Position numbers and translations under genes: made by a program
Assembly (NCBI GenBank): GCA_910585075.1
Contig: CAJUED010000031.1
Location: 3,862 to 45,869, forward strand
Length of the DNA: 42,008 nucleotides
Direction: 5' to 3'
Origin: an uncultured Lachnospiraceae bacterium
GTDB lineage: Bacteria; Bacillota; Clostridia; Lachnospirales; Lachnospiraceae
Shown here: piece by piece, positions 6,580 to 15,833 of the stretch
Layout of the letters: each line of letters starts with the position of its first letter
How positions within the stretch are numbered: the first letter of the stretch is position 1
Notes under the pieces: model-generated
The model's database searches: none
What the model was told of the DNA's origin: nothing
Seen by the model: the letters and a program-made list of their open reading frames with translations, nothing else

Positions 6580-8148
6580 TTAGTTTTTCGTCTGTCTGTA
6601 GTCTACCGGGCTTTGCCCTGTGAGGGTTTTAAAAGCCCTGACAAAATGAGAGTGCTCGTTGTAGCCGGTCTGCTCCGCCACCTCATAAATGCGCAGATTT
6701 GTGGTGGTGAGCAGCTCTTTTGCCTTTTCAATACGGAAGGCACGCAGATAGGTTCTGAAGGTGGTGCCGGTCTTTTGTCGAAAAAGAGTGGAAAAATAAT
6801 TTTCGCTTAAAAATACATGGGCGGCCACATCATTTAAGGTCAGATTATCCTGATAGTTATTGTGAATGTATTCCTTGGCCTTTTGGATGACATAATCATC
6901 CTTGTTTTCCATGGTCTGTATCAATTCGCCAATCAGATAGTTAATGGTGGAATACAGGCGCTTTTGCAGGACGGAAAGATTTTCGGATTTTTCAATGTGC
7001 TCGAAAACGTCATAATCCGTAAATTTACTGGTGCTGATGACCGGTATAAAGGCCGGATTTCGGTTCAAAATGGCATATACAAACTGATTCATTTCTTTTT
7101 TCACTTCCGAAATGGAAGGGTGGAGAAAGCTGAGTATGGCAAAGCAGTGCTCCAAATCCCGGATGGTGGATGCGTAGTCATAGGAAGCGGCGGAAGCGGC
7201 GGCCGCGTCAAGGCAGTCGGAAAGGTCCTGCCTGCTCACCGGCTCTTTCAGTGCGGTATAGGGTAAATCAAAATAATATTTTTCAAATCCCTTTCTGCAG
7301 TCCTCATCCGCCCGGGCAATCTGGTCATAAGTATACCAGGCCTGGGTGAAGCTGTACTTTAAGTGGTCTCCGTCCAGCAGTCTTAAAAAGGGTTCCAGGA
7401 CTTTTTCCGGCGCAAAGGGAGTCTCATCTGAAAACAGGAGAAAAATCCAGTAGGTATCAAGCCTTCCATAAACGACAGCGGGGTTTAGGAGGGCAATTTC
7501 ATTGGAACTTCCTAAAAACATTTCCACCCGGTCAGTGAGAAACTGAAACATGGTTAAATGGTTGCTGTACAGAGCCCGCTTGATATCCACATAACACATC
7601 AAGCAGGAAGTTTTCCCGGAAATGTGATGGTCCTGCCTGAAACTGTCGGCGTCGGGCAAGGGAATGTCGGAATGGCCGATGAGGGATTCTAAGAGCTGCT
7701 GCATTTTCAGGATGGAATTAAGGGAATAGCTCTGTTCGGAAAGAGCGGGAAGCTGGTTGGCCGCTTCCTGCAGTTCTTTTAAGGCATTAATCAGCAGACC
7801 TTCGTCAACGGGCTTCAAAAGGTAGTCGGATGCACCTAAGCGCATGGCGTTCTTGACCAGATTGAAATCGTCATATCCGCTCAGAACAATAGAGCAGCAG
7901 GGAAGCTCCTGCTCGTGGATGAACCCAAGAAGGTCAATCCCCGAGTACAGGGGCATTTTAATGTCGGTTATGACCGCATGTATGGGCTCCCGGGAAAGAA
8001 TCTGGGTTGCCATCAGTCCGTTCTCACAGGAAAAGATGAGCATTTCCTCTTTTGAAAAATGGTTGTATATGATTTTTTCCAATCCCTGCAGGATGCGGAC
8101 GTCATCATCTACCAGCAGGAGCCTAAAGGGAGTTGTCTTTTGTTCCAT
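6580..8148 (-). CDS. AraC-family response regulator (YesN-like)
   Basis: 522-aa cytoplasmic DNA-binding regulator, partner of the kinase encoded just upstream. The receiver domain fills residues about 8-125, with the acidic pair DDD14-16, phospho-acceptor Asp62 (VITDIKMP) and the LKP lysine near residue 112. A long middle region (130-415) has no motif I can name. The last 100 residues are an AraC HTH domain with two helix-turn-helices (LTLNDVAAHVFLSENYFSTLF and IYEVAEQTGYNEHSHFVRAF). The ATG at 8148 is chosen because GGAGATTATC precedes it. A longer frame to 8280 would overlap the kinase gene. The kinase stop is 34 bases upstream, so the two form an operon. It probably activates the divergent sugar transporter genes. 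Confidence 0.93.
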   Translation of the reverse strand: MEQKTTPFRLLLVDDDVRILQGLEKIIYNHFSKEEMLIFSCENGLMATQILSREPIHAVITDIKMPLYSGIDLLGFIHEQELPCCSIVLSGYDDFNLVKNAMRLGASDYLLKPVDEGLLINALKELQEAANQLPALSEQSYSLNSILKMQQLLESLIGHSDIPLPDADSFRQDHHISGKTSCLMCYVDIKRALYSNHLTMFQFLTDRVEMFLGSSNEIALLNPAVVYGRLDTYWIFLLFSDETPFAPEKVLEPFLRLLDGDHLKYSFTQAWYTYDQIARADEDCRKGFEKYYFDLPYTALKEPVSRQDLSDCLDAAAASAASYDYASTIRDLEHCFAILSFLHPSISEVKKEMNQFVYAILNRNPAFIPVISTSKFTDYDVFEHIEKSENLSVLQKRLYSTINYLIGELIQTMENKDDYVIQKAKEYIHNNYQDNLTLNDVAAHVFLSENYFSTLFRQKTGTTFRTYLRAFRIEKAKELLTTTNLRIYEVAEQTGYNEHSHFVRAFKTLTGQSPVDYRQTKN

Positions 8149-8182
8149 GATAATCTCCATTCTTTGGTATGTTATCTTTTGT

Positions 8183-10012
8183 TTATGATGGGGCTTGGGT
8201 GGGCGTCTTCGGGATGCGCACGGTGACGGCCGTTCCTTTTCCCGGTGAGCTGTTAATAAGAAGGCCGTAATCCTTACCATAATACAGACGGATGCGGCGA
8301 TGTATATTTTTAAGCCCTATCCCGTAACGGGTATTGTTTTCTTCATCAAGGGAGCAGCGCAGGTCCTCCAGATATTCTTTTTCCATTCCCTGTCCGTTGT
8401 CGGAGACGGTAAAGATTAAATCGTTCTTTTCCTCATAGCCCCACACCTGAATGCGAAGGGAATACCCGGGGTCTTTCACTGCGTGGTTAGCGGCGTTTTC
8501 CACCAGAGGCTGAAAAATCAGCTTTGTGGTGCAGTATTCGTAAAGCCTTTTGTCAATGAAGGTGTCAACCTGCAGCTGGGGAAAGCAGTGATGGAGCAGG
8601 GAGGTATAATACTGCAAATGCTCCAATTCCTCCCGGATGGTCACAAGGGCGGCATGGTTGGTGACTCCGTACCGAAGGACCTTTGACAGAAGCAGGCACA
8701 TCTCACTTAATTCCATGTAGCCGTGCGTGTAGGCGGACATACGCATGTTTTCAAGAGTGTTATAAAGGAAATGCGGGTTTATCTGGGAGCGGAGCATCTG
8801 CAGCTCCAGATCCCGCTCCGCCAGAGTGCGCACATAAACCTCGTTGATCAGCTGCTGTACACGCTCCGACATATTGTTGAGAGACTGGGTTAAGTAGGAC
8901 AGCTCGTCCGTCTGGGAGCAGGGAACCCGTACACTGAAATTACCACGGCCGATTTCCTCACACATGTTTACAAGCCGTGCCAGTGGGCGGTTGATGCTGA
9001 TGATGATTCCTAAAAATATGGAAACGTTAAACAGAATCAAAATAAGGCCGCCAATCAGTATGACGGAAACGGCGCGGAGCTGTTCCTGTATCAGCAGATG
9101 GCGGGGCGTGCGTATGACGCTGTAGGAGCCCCCGGATTCCATGTTATAGGAAATGTGATAAACATAGTCTTTTCCATCTTCTGTAAGGGTAAGGGAGTAA
9201 TTACCCTGGCGGGATGCAAAAAGGGTGTCCCGACTAAGGGGAATATCCAGATTCCCAATAAATTTCTGACCGGAGGAATCATAGATGGCGTAAGACTGCT
9301 CATCAAACATTCTGTCCGTATTAAAAGTAATGGGAATATCCGCAGCGCGGATTCCCGTTATGGTGATGCAGAAAGGCTTCAGGGTCACGTGGTCATAGAG
9401 GATTCTGGCGGCGTGGAGATTCTGGAAAGTGCTTCTAAGGCCCAGGGAGAGGGTTTCCTCATCCGTGAGAATGTATATCTTGCCTGCCATCTCCTGACAT
9501 TTGGAAAACCAGCTGCCGGAGCTGTAATCTTCCTTTCGCGGAGATATGTTATATACAAACTTACTGTCAATAAGGACCCCGTCTTTATCCAGCAGCATGA
9601 TAGATTCCACCTCCGGGAATTGAATACAAACCTCGTTAGTCCGGTTGAGAAAAACCCTGTAAAGTTCAATATCTGTAATACCGCCATGTTTTTTCTCAAT
9701 CAGATATTTCAGCAAAGGGTCCTTATATCTGTCAGGCATGTGGGCAAGAGGAAAGCTTGAGGTCACGTCCAGCTTTTCCAAAACGGAATTGGTGTGAAAC
9801 AGCAGCATGTGGTTTAAATTGTAGATGGCCGTATTCTGCTGGAGCCTGCAATTCTGTATGTTGTAAAAGAGAATCAGCAGGTAGGCGGAAATCAGCAGAA
9901 GGACTTCCACCACCATGAGAATCTGGAGCTTAAGGCTGATATGGTAAAAGCGTCTTTCCTTCCTGAAAAAATAAGGTATTTTGGCGGGGGAAAGCAGGGT
10001 AAATTTTTTCAT
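8183..10012 (-). CDS. Sensor histidine kinase, YesM/LytS-like
   Basis: 609-aa membrane sensor that autophosphorylates and passes phosphate to the adjacent AraC-type regulator. There is a TM helix near residues 26-48, an extracellular sensor region of about 260 residues, and TM2 near 308-335. A HAMP linker (SINRPLARLVNMCEEIGRG) leads to the His_kinase domain with His414 in QINPHFLYNTLE. The HATPase_c region has an N box (PLVENAANHAV), G1 (SDNGQG) and G2 (YGIGLKNI). GGAGGATTTCCCCT precedes the ATG at 10012. This family is usually linked to extracellular sugar or oligosaccharide sensing beside ABC transporters, and here it is divergent from a solute-binding lipoprotein gene 284 bases away. The ligand is unknown. 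Confidence 0.94.
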   Translation of the reverse strand: MKKFTLLSPAKIPYFFRKERRFYHISLKLQILMVVEVLLLISAYLLILFYNIQNCRLQQNTAIYNLNHMLLFHTNSVLEKLDVTSSFPLAHMPDRYKDPLLKYLIEKKHGGITDIELYRVFLNRTNEVCIQFPEVESIMLLDKDGVLIDSKFVYNISPRKEDYSSGSWFSKCQEMAGKIYILTDEETLSLGLRSTFQNLHAARILYDHVTLKPFCITITGIRAADIPITFNTDRMFDEQSYAIYDSSGQKFIGNLDIPLSRDTLFASRQGNYSLTLTEDGKDYVYHISYNMESGGSYSVIRTPRHLLIQEQLRAVSVILIGGLILILFNVSIFLGIIISINRPLARLVNMCEEIGRGNFSVRVPCSQTDELSYLTQSLNNMSERVQQLINEVYVRTLAERDLELQMLRSQINPHFLYNTLENMRMSAYTHGYMELSEMCLLLSKVLRYGVTNHAALVTIREELEHLQYYTSLLHHCFPQLQVDTFIDKRLYEYCTTKLIFQPLVENAANHAVKDPGYSLRIQVWGYEEKNDLIFTVSDNGQGMEKEYLEDLRCSLDEENNTRYGIGLKNIHRRIRLYYGKDYGLLINSSPGKGTAVTVRIPKTPTQAPS

Positions 10013-10227
10013 AGGGGAAATCCTCCGTGAGGCTTCCGGCCCGTAAATCAGGAACCGGAATGAAACTTTACTTTATCTTTTTGTGCATTGTGCCAGCATA
10101 TTAATTTTGATTTTAATTATTTTAGTACTTAATGTATAAAAAGTATATCACAAAACATCAAAAAATAAAACATATGAGAAAATGGTAAGAAACAGGAATC
10201 CAGGGCATGTTAATGGCCAGTCGGTTT

Positions 10228-10236
10228 TGCTATACT
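10228..10236 (+). promoter_or_regulatory. Candidate extended -10 promoter of the sugar ABC operon
   Basis: TGC-TATACT at 10228-10236, about 60 bases before the lipoprotein ATG, has the TGn extension that offsets a poor -35. The whole divergent spacer 10013-10295 is AT-rich in its middle (10090-10180) and is where the AraC-type regulator would bind. No operator repeat stands out to me. Confidence 0.4.
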
Positions 10237-10295
10237 TTACCCACAGAAACAAAGGAACTGTGAAAGACAGATGTAAAGAAGAAAAGGAGAGAAGT

Positions 10296-11627
10296 ATGAA
10301 AAAGAAATGGATCAGTTTAATGCTGGCAACGGCACTGACGGCAACAGCCCTTGCAGGGTGTGGAAAGTCCGACAGCGGCAGCACGGAGACGTCAGGTACC
10401 CAGAGTAGCGAAAGCGCAGATACACAGCAGGATAGCGGGTCAGATGAATCCGCATCATCCGCATCAGATTCTGAGAAAATCGTTCTGGAATTTTTCAATC
10501 AGAAGGTTGAGGCTGAAAGCCTGTATAATGATGTGATCATTCCTAAATTCCAGGAGGAATATCCCAATGTAGAGATAGAGGTGGTATCTCCTTCCGACGC
10601 GGAAACCGTATTTTTTACCAGAGTTTCCACCAATGACATGCCTGACATTATGTCAATTTACCCGGCGGAGTACAGCTACCAGGTTATCATGCAGGACGGT
10701 CTTCTTGCAGACCTGAGCGGAAAAGATTTCCTGTCAAGAGCTTCGGAAGGCGCCATTGAGTATTCTACATACAGTGACGGAAAGATTTATGCAATGCCTT
10801 ACGGACTCAGCTCTTATGGAATTTACTGCAACCTTGACATGTTTGAGTCAGCCGGTCTTGAGCTTCCTACCACCTGGGATGAGATGATTGCATGTCTGGA
10901 CGCTTTCGTGGCAAGTGGAATTGAAAAACCGTTGATTTTCGACGGTAAAGGAAGTATGGCACAGTTTGCAGAGCGGTTGATCGGTATTGTGGACAAGGAT
11001 TTTGCGGATGTATGTGAAGCGGTAGGAAAGGGAGAAGGCTCCTTTGCGGATGCTGACAAGCCTCAGGTTCGGATTTTTGCGGAAGCACTTCTGGAGATGG
11101 CTAAATATGCGCCGGACGATGTTCTTGGTATTGGCCGTGACCAGGGAACGGCAGACTTCTGTAACGGCGTGTATCCCATGTATGTTGGCGGTACCTTCTA
11201 TATGGCGGATATCCTTGCAGGAAATGCGGACCTGAACTGTACATTGATTCCTATCCCTAAGCCTGACGGTGGATACAGCCTGCCTATCAATGTGGATATT
11301 GGTTTAGGCTACTATGTGAACACAGAACATCCTGATATCTGTGAGGCGTTTATCGAGTTTATGTCAAGACCTGAAATTTATCAGATTATGGCTGACAATG
11401 AGGGAACACCTACCTGTATTGAAGGCGTGGATTATAAGATTACAGCCCTTCAGGATATGAGCGAAAAGATCGTAGGGGATGACACGTTCCTGACACTGGT
11501 TAACTTCTGGCCCTCCGGATGGAGAACAGAGTGGACGATTTATGTGCAGAATCTGCTCAGCGACGGAGACATTGACGCTTTGATCACAGAGACAGACAGG
11601 ATATGTAACGATTACTATAATCAGTAA
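10296..11627 (+). CDS. Extracellular solute-binding lipoprotein of a carbohydrate ABC transporter
   Basis: 443-aa family-1 type binding protein that would capture a sugar outside the cell and deliver it to the two permeases downstream. A lysine-rich n-region and hydrophobic core lead to the lipobox LAGC with lipidated Cys22, followed by a Ser/Asp/Glu-rich flexible linker to about residue 63. The mature domain contains FFNQKVEAESLYNDVIIPKFQEEYP-like and YAMPYGLSSYGIYCNLDMFE-like segments typical of sugar-binding proteins, and conserved Trp/Gly near the C-terminus. I chose ATG 10296 because AAAAGGAGAGAAGT precedes it and a signal peptide starts there. A longer frame from 10182 has no such features. 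An intrinsic terminator after the gene probably keeps the permease level lower. Substrate unknown. Confidence 0.93.
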   Translation: MKKKWISLMLATALTATALAGCGKSDSGSTETSGTQSSESADTQQDSGSDESASSASDSEKIVLEFFNQKVEAESLYNDVIIPKFQEEYPNVEIEVVSPSDAETVFFTRVSTNDMPDIMSIYPAEYSYQVIMQDGLLADLSGKDFLSRASEGAIEYSTYSDGKIYAMPYGLSSYGIYCNLDMFESAGLELPTTWDEMIACLDAFVASGIEKPLIFDGKGSMAQFAERLIGIVDKDFADVCEAVGKGEGSFADADKPQVRIFAEALLEMAKYAPDDVLGIGRDQGTADFCNGVYPMYVGGTFYMADILAGNADLNCTLIPIPKPDGGYSLPINVDIGLGYYVNTEHPDICEAFIEFMSRPEIYQIMADNEGTPTCIEGVDYKITALQDMSEKIVGDDTFLTLVNFWPSGWRTEWTIYVQNLLSDGDIDALITETDRICNDYYNQ

Positions 11628-11679
11628 TTTATAACCGGTAATAAGGAACTGTGTTCCTAAGAACCGTATTCCTAAGAAC

Positions 11680-11731
11680 GGGGCTGTCGTGCTGATGGTT
11701 GAAAAATCAGTAGTCTGGCAGCCCCTTTTTT
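11680..11731 (+). terminator. Intra-operon terminator/attenuator
   Basis: GGGGCTG (11680-11686) pairs with CAGCCCC (11719-11725) over a 32-base loop, then six T residues. Just upstream TTCCTAAGAAC occurs twice in tandem. Such hairpins between binding-protein and permease genes allow partial read-through. Confidence 0.8.
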
Positions 11732-11773
11732 AAAGATTTTGTGATTTAAAAAATATAACAGGGGGTATACCGA

Positions 11774-12679
11774 GTGAAGAATGTGAAGACCCAAGAGGGA
11801 AAAAAGAAAAAGGTAACGGAGCGGTCGCTGTCCATGTTTTTGTTTACCATACCGGCTACGGTTTTGTATTGTGTTTTTTTCATTTACCCGATTATCATTG
11901 GCGTTTTATATAGTTTTACCGATTGGAATGGATTGTCAAAGGACTATAAATTTATAGGACTTTCTAATTATATTACGGCTTTTACCAACAGCCGTTTCCA
12001 GAATGCCGTAAAGTTTAATATACGGTTCACCCTGATGGCGGTGATTTTGGTTGTGGGGTTAAGTCTGATTCTTGCATTGATTTTTAACAACAGCAAACTT
12101 AAATGCATGTCTCTTTTCAGAGGAATTTTCTTCTTCCCGGCAGTGCTTGGTATGTTGGTGGTAGGTCTTATTTTCAATGAAATTTTCTACAGGGTGGTGC
12201 CCGTCATTGGTAAGGCCATGGAAATCCCTATTTTATCCTCCAACATTCTGGCAAGCAAATCCACGGCCATTTATGGGATTTTGATTGTCCATGTGTGGCT
12301 GGCGGTGGCTATGGCAACCGTAATGCTGCTGGCAGGACTGCAGTCCACACCTGAGGAGCTTTATGAGGCGGCCGTACTGGACGGCGCAAACAGATGGCAG
12401 AAGTTTAAATACATTACCATGCCTTTCCTGCTTCCTGTGCTTTCGGTTGTGCTTATCTTACAGGTAAAAAGCGGGCTGACGGTTTACGATATCATTGTTG
12501 CGCTGACAAACGGAGGGCCGGGAGGCGCTACGGAGAGTATGGCCGTATTAATTTATAACCATGGTTTTAAAGAAGTAAAATTATCTTACGCCATAGCGGA
12601 AGCAATGATACTGACGATAGTGATCTGTGCAATTTCTTTTATTCAGACCAGTATCAGTAACAAGAAGAAAGTCTATTAA
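11774..12679 (+). CDS. Carbohydrate ABC transporter permease, MalF/UgpA-like
   Basis: 301-aa inner-membrane subunit with about six TM helices (the first in SMFLFTIPATVLYCVFFIYP). The EAA loop that docks to the ATPase is at about 195-222 (EELYEAAVLDGANRWQKFKY...PFLLP). The start is a GTG at 11774 behind GGGGGTATACCGA, and an ATG three codons in is in a different frame. The gene follows the attenuator and precedes the second permease by 11 bases. No ATPase gene is nearby, so a shared MsmX/UgpC-type ATPase encoded elsewhere is the likely partner, as is common in Firmicutes (inference). Confidence 0.93.
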   Translation: MKNVKTQEGKKKKVTERSLSMFLFTIPATVLYCVFFIYPIIIGVLYSFTDWNGLSKDYKFIGLSNYITAFTNSRFQNAVKFNIRFTLMAVILVVGLSLILALIFNNSKLKCMSLFRGIFFFPAVLGMLVVGLIFNEIFYRVVPVIGKAMEIPILSSNILASKSTAIYGILIVHVWLAVAMATVMLLAGLQSTPEELYEAAVLDGANRWQKFKYITMPFLLPVLSVVLILQVKSGLTVYDIIVALTNGGPGGATESMAVLIYNHGFKEVKLSYAIAEAMILTIVICAISFIQTSISNKKKVY

Positions 12680-12690
12680 GGAGGTCAGGC

Positions 12691-13518
12691 ATGAAGAAAA
12701 AACCAAGTATTTTTACGTATCTTTTTTTGATATGCGGCGCCCTGTTGATTATTTTCCCAATGTATCTTACAATCATTACAGCATTTAAGTCTACGGAGGA
12801 GCTGACAAAAAGTATTTTTGCCTTTCCGTCCTCTTTTTACCTGGGGAATTTTCAGGAGGTAATTGAAAAGTCCGGTTTCCTGCATTCGGTGGTCAATACG
12901 GTTTTTGTCACCATAGCAGCCTGTCTTGGGGTTGTTTTAGTGGTGCCTCTGGTTTCCTATGCCATTGCCCGGAACATGGACAATAAGCGTTATTACAAGT
13001 ATTTGTATTATTTTCTGTTGATTGGAATCTTTGTTCCTTTCCAGGTGAAAATGATGCCTTTGGTGCAGGTAATGTCCAAGTTTAATATGCTGAATGTGCC
13101 GGGTATTACGGTGGTGTATGTTGCCAGTGCGGTGTGCGAGGGTGTTTTCCTGTACGTAGCCTTCATTCAGGGAGTGCCGGGAGAACTGGAGGAATCCGCG
13201 TATATGGACGGCGCAAGTACCATTTATACTTATTGGAGAATTATTTTTCCTTTGTTAAAACCCATGACTGCAACGGTGCTGATTATGGACGGATTGTGGT
13301 ACTGGAACGACTTTTTCCTGCCGCTGATCGCTTTGAATAAGACGCCGGATAACTATACCCTTACCTTGTTTGTGTATAATTTCAAGTCCCAGACTACGGT
13401 GAATTATTCTTTGATTTTCGCAGGACTCCTGCTGGCTATGCTGCCGATTATGGTATCTTATGTATTTTTACAGAAACAGATTATGGGCGGACTTGTAAAC
13501 GGCGCTGTCAAAGGCTAA
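12691..13518 (+). CDS. Carbohydrate ABC transporter permease, MalG/UgpE-like
   Basis: 275-aa second permease forming the transmembrane channel with the preceding one. Hydrophobic segments begin at FTYLFLICGALLIIFPMYLT. The EAA motif appears as GELEESAYMDGASTIYTYWR...FPLLKP at about 167-195, and the C-terminus LPIMVSYVFLQKQIMGGLVNGAVKG is the classic MalG-like ending. AGGAGGTCAGGC precedes the ATG. It is the last transporter subunit; the hydrolase gene begins about 34 bases after its stop and is probably co-transcribed. Confidence 0.94.
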   Translation: MKKKPSIFTYLFLICGALLIIFPMYLTIITAFKSTEELTKSIFAFPSSFYLGNFQEVIEKSGFLHSVVNTVFVTIAACLGVVLVVPLVSYAIARNMDNKRYYKYLYYFLLIGIFVPFQVKMMPLVQVMSKFNMLNVPGITVVYVASAVCEGVFLYVAFIQGVPGELEESAYMDGASTIYTYWRIIFPLLKPMTATVLIMDGLWYWNDFFLPLIALNKTPDNYTLTLFVYNFKSQTTVNYSLIFAGLLLAMLPIMVSYVFLQKQIMGGLVNGAVKG

Positions 13519-13552
13519 CACGAAGGAAGTAAATTTAATTGGAGGGATGGAT

Positions 13553-14389
13553 ATGAAAATACATTATTTGGGAACGGCTGCGGCGGAAGGGTGGCCTGCG
13601 CTGTTTTGTAATTGTGAGAATTGTCAGAGGGCAAGGAAGGCGAAGGGGAAGAACTACCGGAGCCGTCCCCAGGTTTTGATTGACGGGAAGCTGATGGTGG
13701 ATTTCGGGCCGGATACTTTTTATCATATGATGAAATATGATCTGGATTTTTCAGAGATTCAGCATGTGATATTGACCCATTCCCACACGGATCATTTTTA
13801 TTCCACGGAATTGATTCTGCGGGCATTTCCCTATGCATATGACTGCGACAAAAAGAAAATGATTGTGTATGGAAACGAAAAATGCCACTGGATGTTCCTG
13901 CGCACCCTGGAGATCGAGGATGACTCCGCCAATATGCGGGACTGTGTGGGCTTTGAGGAAATTCATGCATTTGCGCCTTTCGAGACTCCCGACTATAAGA
14001 TCACGCCCCTTCATGCCATACATGACCCCAAGGAGGAGTGCCTGATTTACCTGATTCAGGATAAGGAGGGGAAGACGCTTTTGTATGGAAATGATACGGG
14101 AATTTTCCCGGAGGATACCTGGGAGGCTCTTGAGGGCGTAAAGCTTGATGCTGTGAGCCTTGACTGTACTTTAGGGAACGACCCTAACATGGAATGCGGG
14201 CATATGGGCCTTAAGGCGGTGCGCAGCGTTGTAGAGCGCCTTAGGGGAATGAAATGCATTGATGAAAATACGCCTGTGGTATTGACTCACTTTTCCCACA
14301 ATGGAAATCTGCTTCATGAGGAACTGGAAGCGGAGACGGAGAAGGATGGATTTATCATTGCATATGACGGAATGGTGCTGGAGTTTTAA
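13553..14389 (+). CDS. MBL-fold metallohydrolase, PhnP-like
   Basis: 278-aa cytoplasmic metallo-beta-lactamase-fold enzyme. The active-site signature THSHTDH (about residues 72-78) supplies the dinuclear metal ligands. Further His/Asp ligands are in YGNDTGIF and LTHFSHNG. The N-terminal cluster CNCENC (about 20-25) followed by QRARK...RSRPQVLIDG corresponds to the structural zinc site and loop of PhnP, the phosphoribosyl cyclic phosphate diesterase. I infer a phosphodiesterase acting on a small cyclic or sugar phosphodiester, not a beta-lactamase. ATG 13553 is chosen because GGAGGG ends six bases before it; the ATG at 13547 abuts the SD. Placement between a sugar ABC transporter and an organophosphate-type MFS carrier supports a role on a phosphorylated sugar. 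Confidence 0.85.
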   Translation: MKIHYLGTAAAEGWPALFCNCENCQRARKAKGKNYRSRPQVLIDGKLMVDFGPDTFYHMMKYDLDFSEIQHVILTHSHTDHFYSTELILRAFPYAYDCDKKKMIVYGNEKCHWMFLRTLEIEDDSANMRDCVGFEEIHAFAPFETPDYKITPLHAIHDPKEECLIYLIQDKEGKTLLYGNDTGIFPEDTWEALEGVKLDAVSLDCTLGNDPNMECGHMGLKAVRSVVERLRGMKCIDENTPVVLTHFSHNGNLLHEELEAETEKDGFIIAYDGMVLEF

Positions 14390-14394
14390 AGGAA

Positions 14395-15798
14395 ATGGAT
14401 AAACATAAATTAGTGGATAAAAAAATGGGGACTTTTCTTTTCCTCTTATGCTGGTGCGTCTATTTTGCCTCTTACATAGGACGGCTGAATTATTCTTCGG
14501 TGATGTCATCCATTATCGGTGAAGGCCTCCTCAGTTTTTCCCAGGCGGGAAGTATCAGTATGGTGTACTTCTTTGCTTATGGGATTGGGCAGCTGTGCAA
14601 CGGGATACTGGGAGATAAGCTAAAGCCCCAGAATATGATTTTTTTCGGACTGTTCTGCTCTGGGATTGCCAATCTGCTGATGGGGAGTGTGAGAAATTTT
14701 CTGGTAATGGCCGTATTGTGGGGCATAAACGGTTACATGCAGTCCATGATCTGGCCGCCTATCATCCGGATTTTTGCGGAAAAATATACGGAAGAAAAAA
14801 AGAGACAGTACAGCGTGGACATTGCTTCCAGTATGGCGGTTGGTACTTTGACGTCTTATTTCCTTTCGGCATGTGCCCTTAAGCTGGTCTCCTGGCAGGC
14901 GGCGTTCTTTCTGGCGGCAGGCGTTATGATGCTGATTGCCCTGGGATGGAAGGGCGGATACCGTGTGGTGGAGCGGTTTTTGAAAGCGGACAGGGAGACG
15001 GGAGATGGGCCAGATGCCTTCGGCAATGTTATGTCAGAACGTGGGACGGCGGAAAGAATCACGAGAAATATCACGAGAAATATCTCGGGAAATAGTCCGG
15101 AAAAGCAGGAAATGGCAGGGGAAGATGCTTCGCAGGAGCGAAGAAAAGCGGAGGAAGTCTGGAAGATACAGCAACAGAGTCAGGAAGGAGAGCGGGAAAA
15201 GAGCCGTATATCACTTTCAGCGCTGGTTTTGAGCAGCGGGCTGGCGGGTATCCTTCTTCCGGTTATGATTCACGGAGTTTTGAAGGATGGGATTACCCAG
15301 TGGGTGCCCACTTATATTTATGACTGTTTCGATGTGACCTCCTCTTTTTCCGTACTGGTCACCATGATTCTGCCGCTGATTAACCTGACCGGAGCATATA
15401 TGGCAAGATATGTCGGCAGAAATCATCCGAATGAAGAAGTGAGAACCTCTGTCATTTTCTTCGGAAGCGCACTGCTTTCATTGGTTTTGTTATTATTGTT
15501 TGGGAAATACAATGTGTTTTTGGCAGTGATTTTGTTTGCGGTGATTACGGCTTCCATGATGGCTGCGAATACCTTGTATGTGAATATGATACCGCTCCAC
15601 TTTGAAAAACAGGGACGTGTGGCCGCGGTTTCAGGGCTGTTAAATTCTGTGGCATATATAGGAAGCGCACTGTCCACCTTTACCATTGGAATTATGGTGG
15701 AGAAGGCGGGATGGATTGTTACAATGAGCAGCTGGGTGGGAATTACGGCTGTGGCATTTGTGATATGTGTGATGATGAAGAAGCGGAAATTTAGTTAA
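14395..15798 (+). CDS. MFS transporter of the organophosphate:phosphate antiporter (GlpT/UhpT) type
   Basis: 467-aa, roughly 12-TM carrier. The N-terminus FASYIGRLNYSSVMSSI, the GIGQLCNGILGDKLKP loop and IWPPIIRIFAEKYTEEKK are close to GlpT/UhpC-type proteins, which exchange inorganic phosphate for glycerol-3-phosphate or hexose phosphates, though some members are sensors or carry other organic anions. The central cytoplasmic loop (about 200-275) is unusually long, charged and repetitive (ERITRNITRNISGN then Gln/Glu-rich), encoded by short tandem repeats at 15055-15095. The ATG follows AAAGGAA and lies five bases after the hydrolase stop, so the genes are translationally close. Substrate is inferred only from family and context. 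Confidence 0.85.
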   Translation: MDKHKLVDKKMGTFLFLLCWCVYFASYIGRLNYSSVMSSIIGEGLLSFSQAGSISMVYFFAYGIGQLCNGILGDKLKPQNMIFFGLFCSGIANLLMGSVRNFLVMAVLWGINGYMQSMIWPPIIRIFAEKYTEEKKRQYSVDIASSMAVGTLTSYFLSACALKLVSWQAAFFLAAGVMMLIALGWKGGYRVVERFLKADRETGDGPDAFGNVMSERGTAERITRNITRNISGNSPEKQEMAGEDASQERRKAEEVWKIQQQSQEGEREKSRISLSALVLSSGLAGILLPVMIHGVLKDGITQWVPTYIYDCFDVTSSFSVLVTMILPLINLTGAYMARYVGRNHPNEEVRTSVIFFGSALLSLVLLLLFGKYNVFLAVILFAVITASMMAANTLYVNMIPLHFEKQGRVAAVSGLLNSVAYIGSALSTFTIGIMVEKAGWIVTMSSWVGITAVAFVICVMMKKRKFS

Positions 15799-15833
15799 AG
15801 TAATCAGCCTAGTTGCCTGTTACAGAATCAACC

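Noticed and set aside
9098..9760. 220-codon + strand frame
   Set aside because: It lies wholly antisense to the extracellular sensor region of the histidine kinase; no ribosome site or motif.
11641..11680. Operator formed by the TTCCTAAGAAC direct repeat
   Set aside because: The two copies lie directly before the attenuator hairpin and after the gene end; no evidence links them to a regulator.
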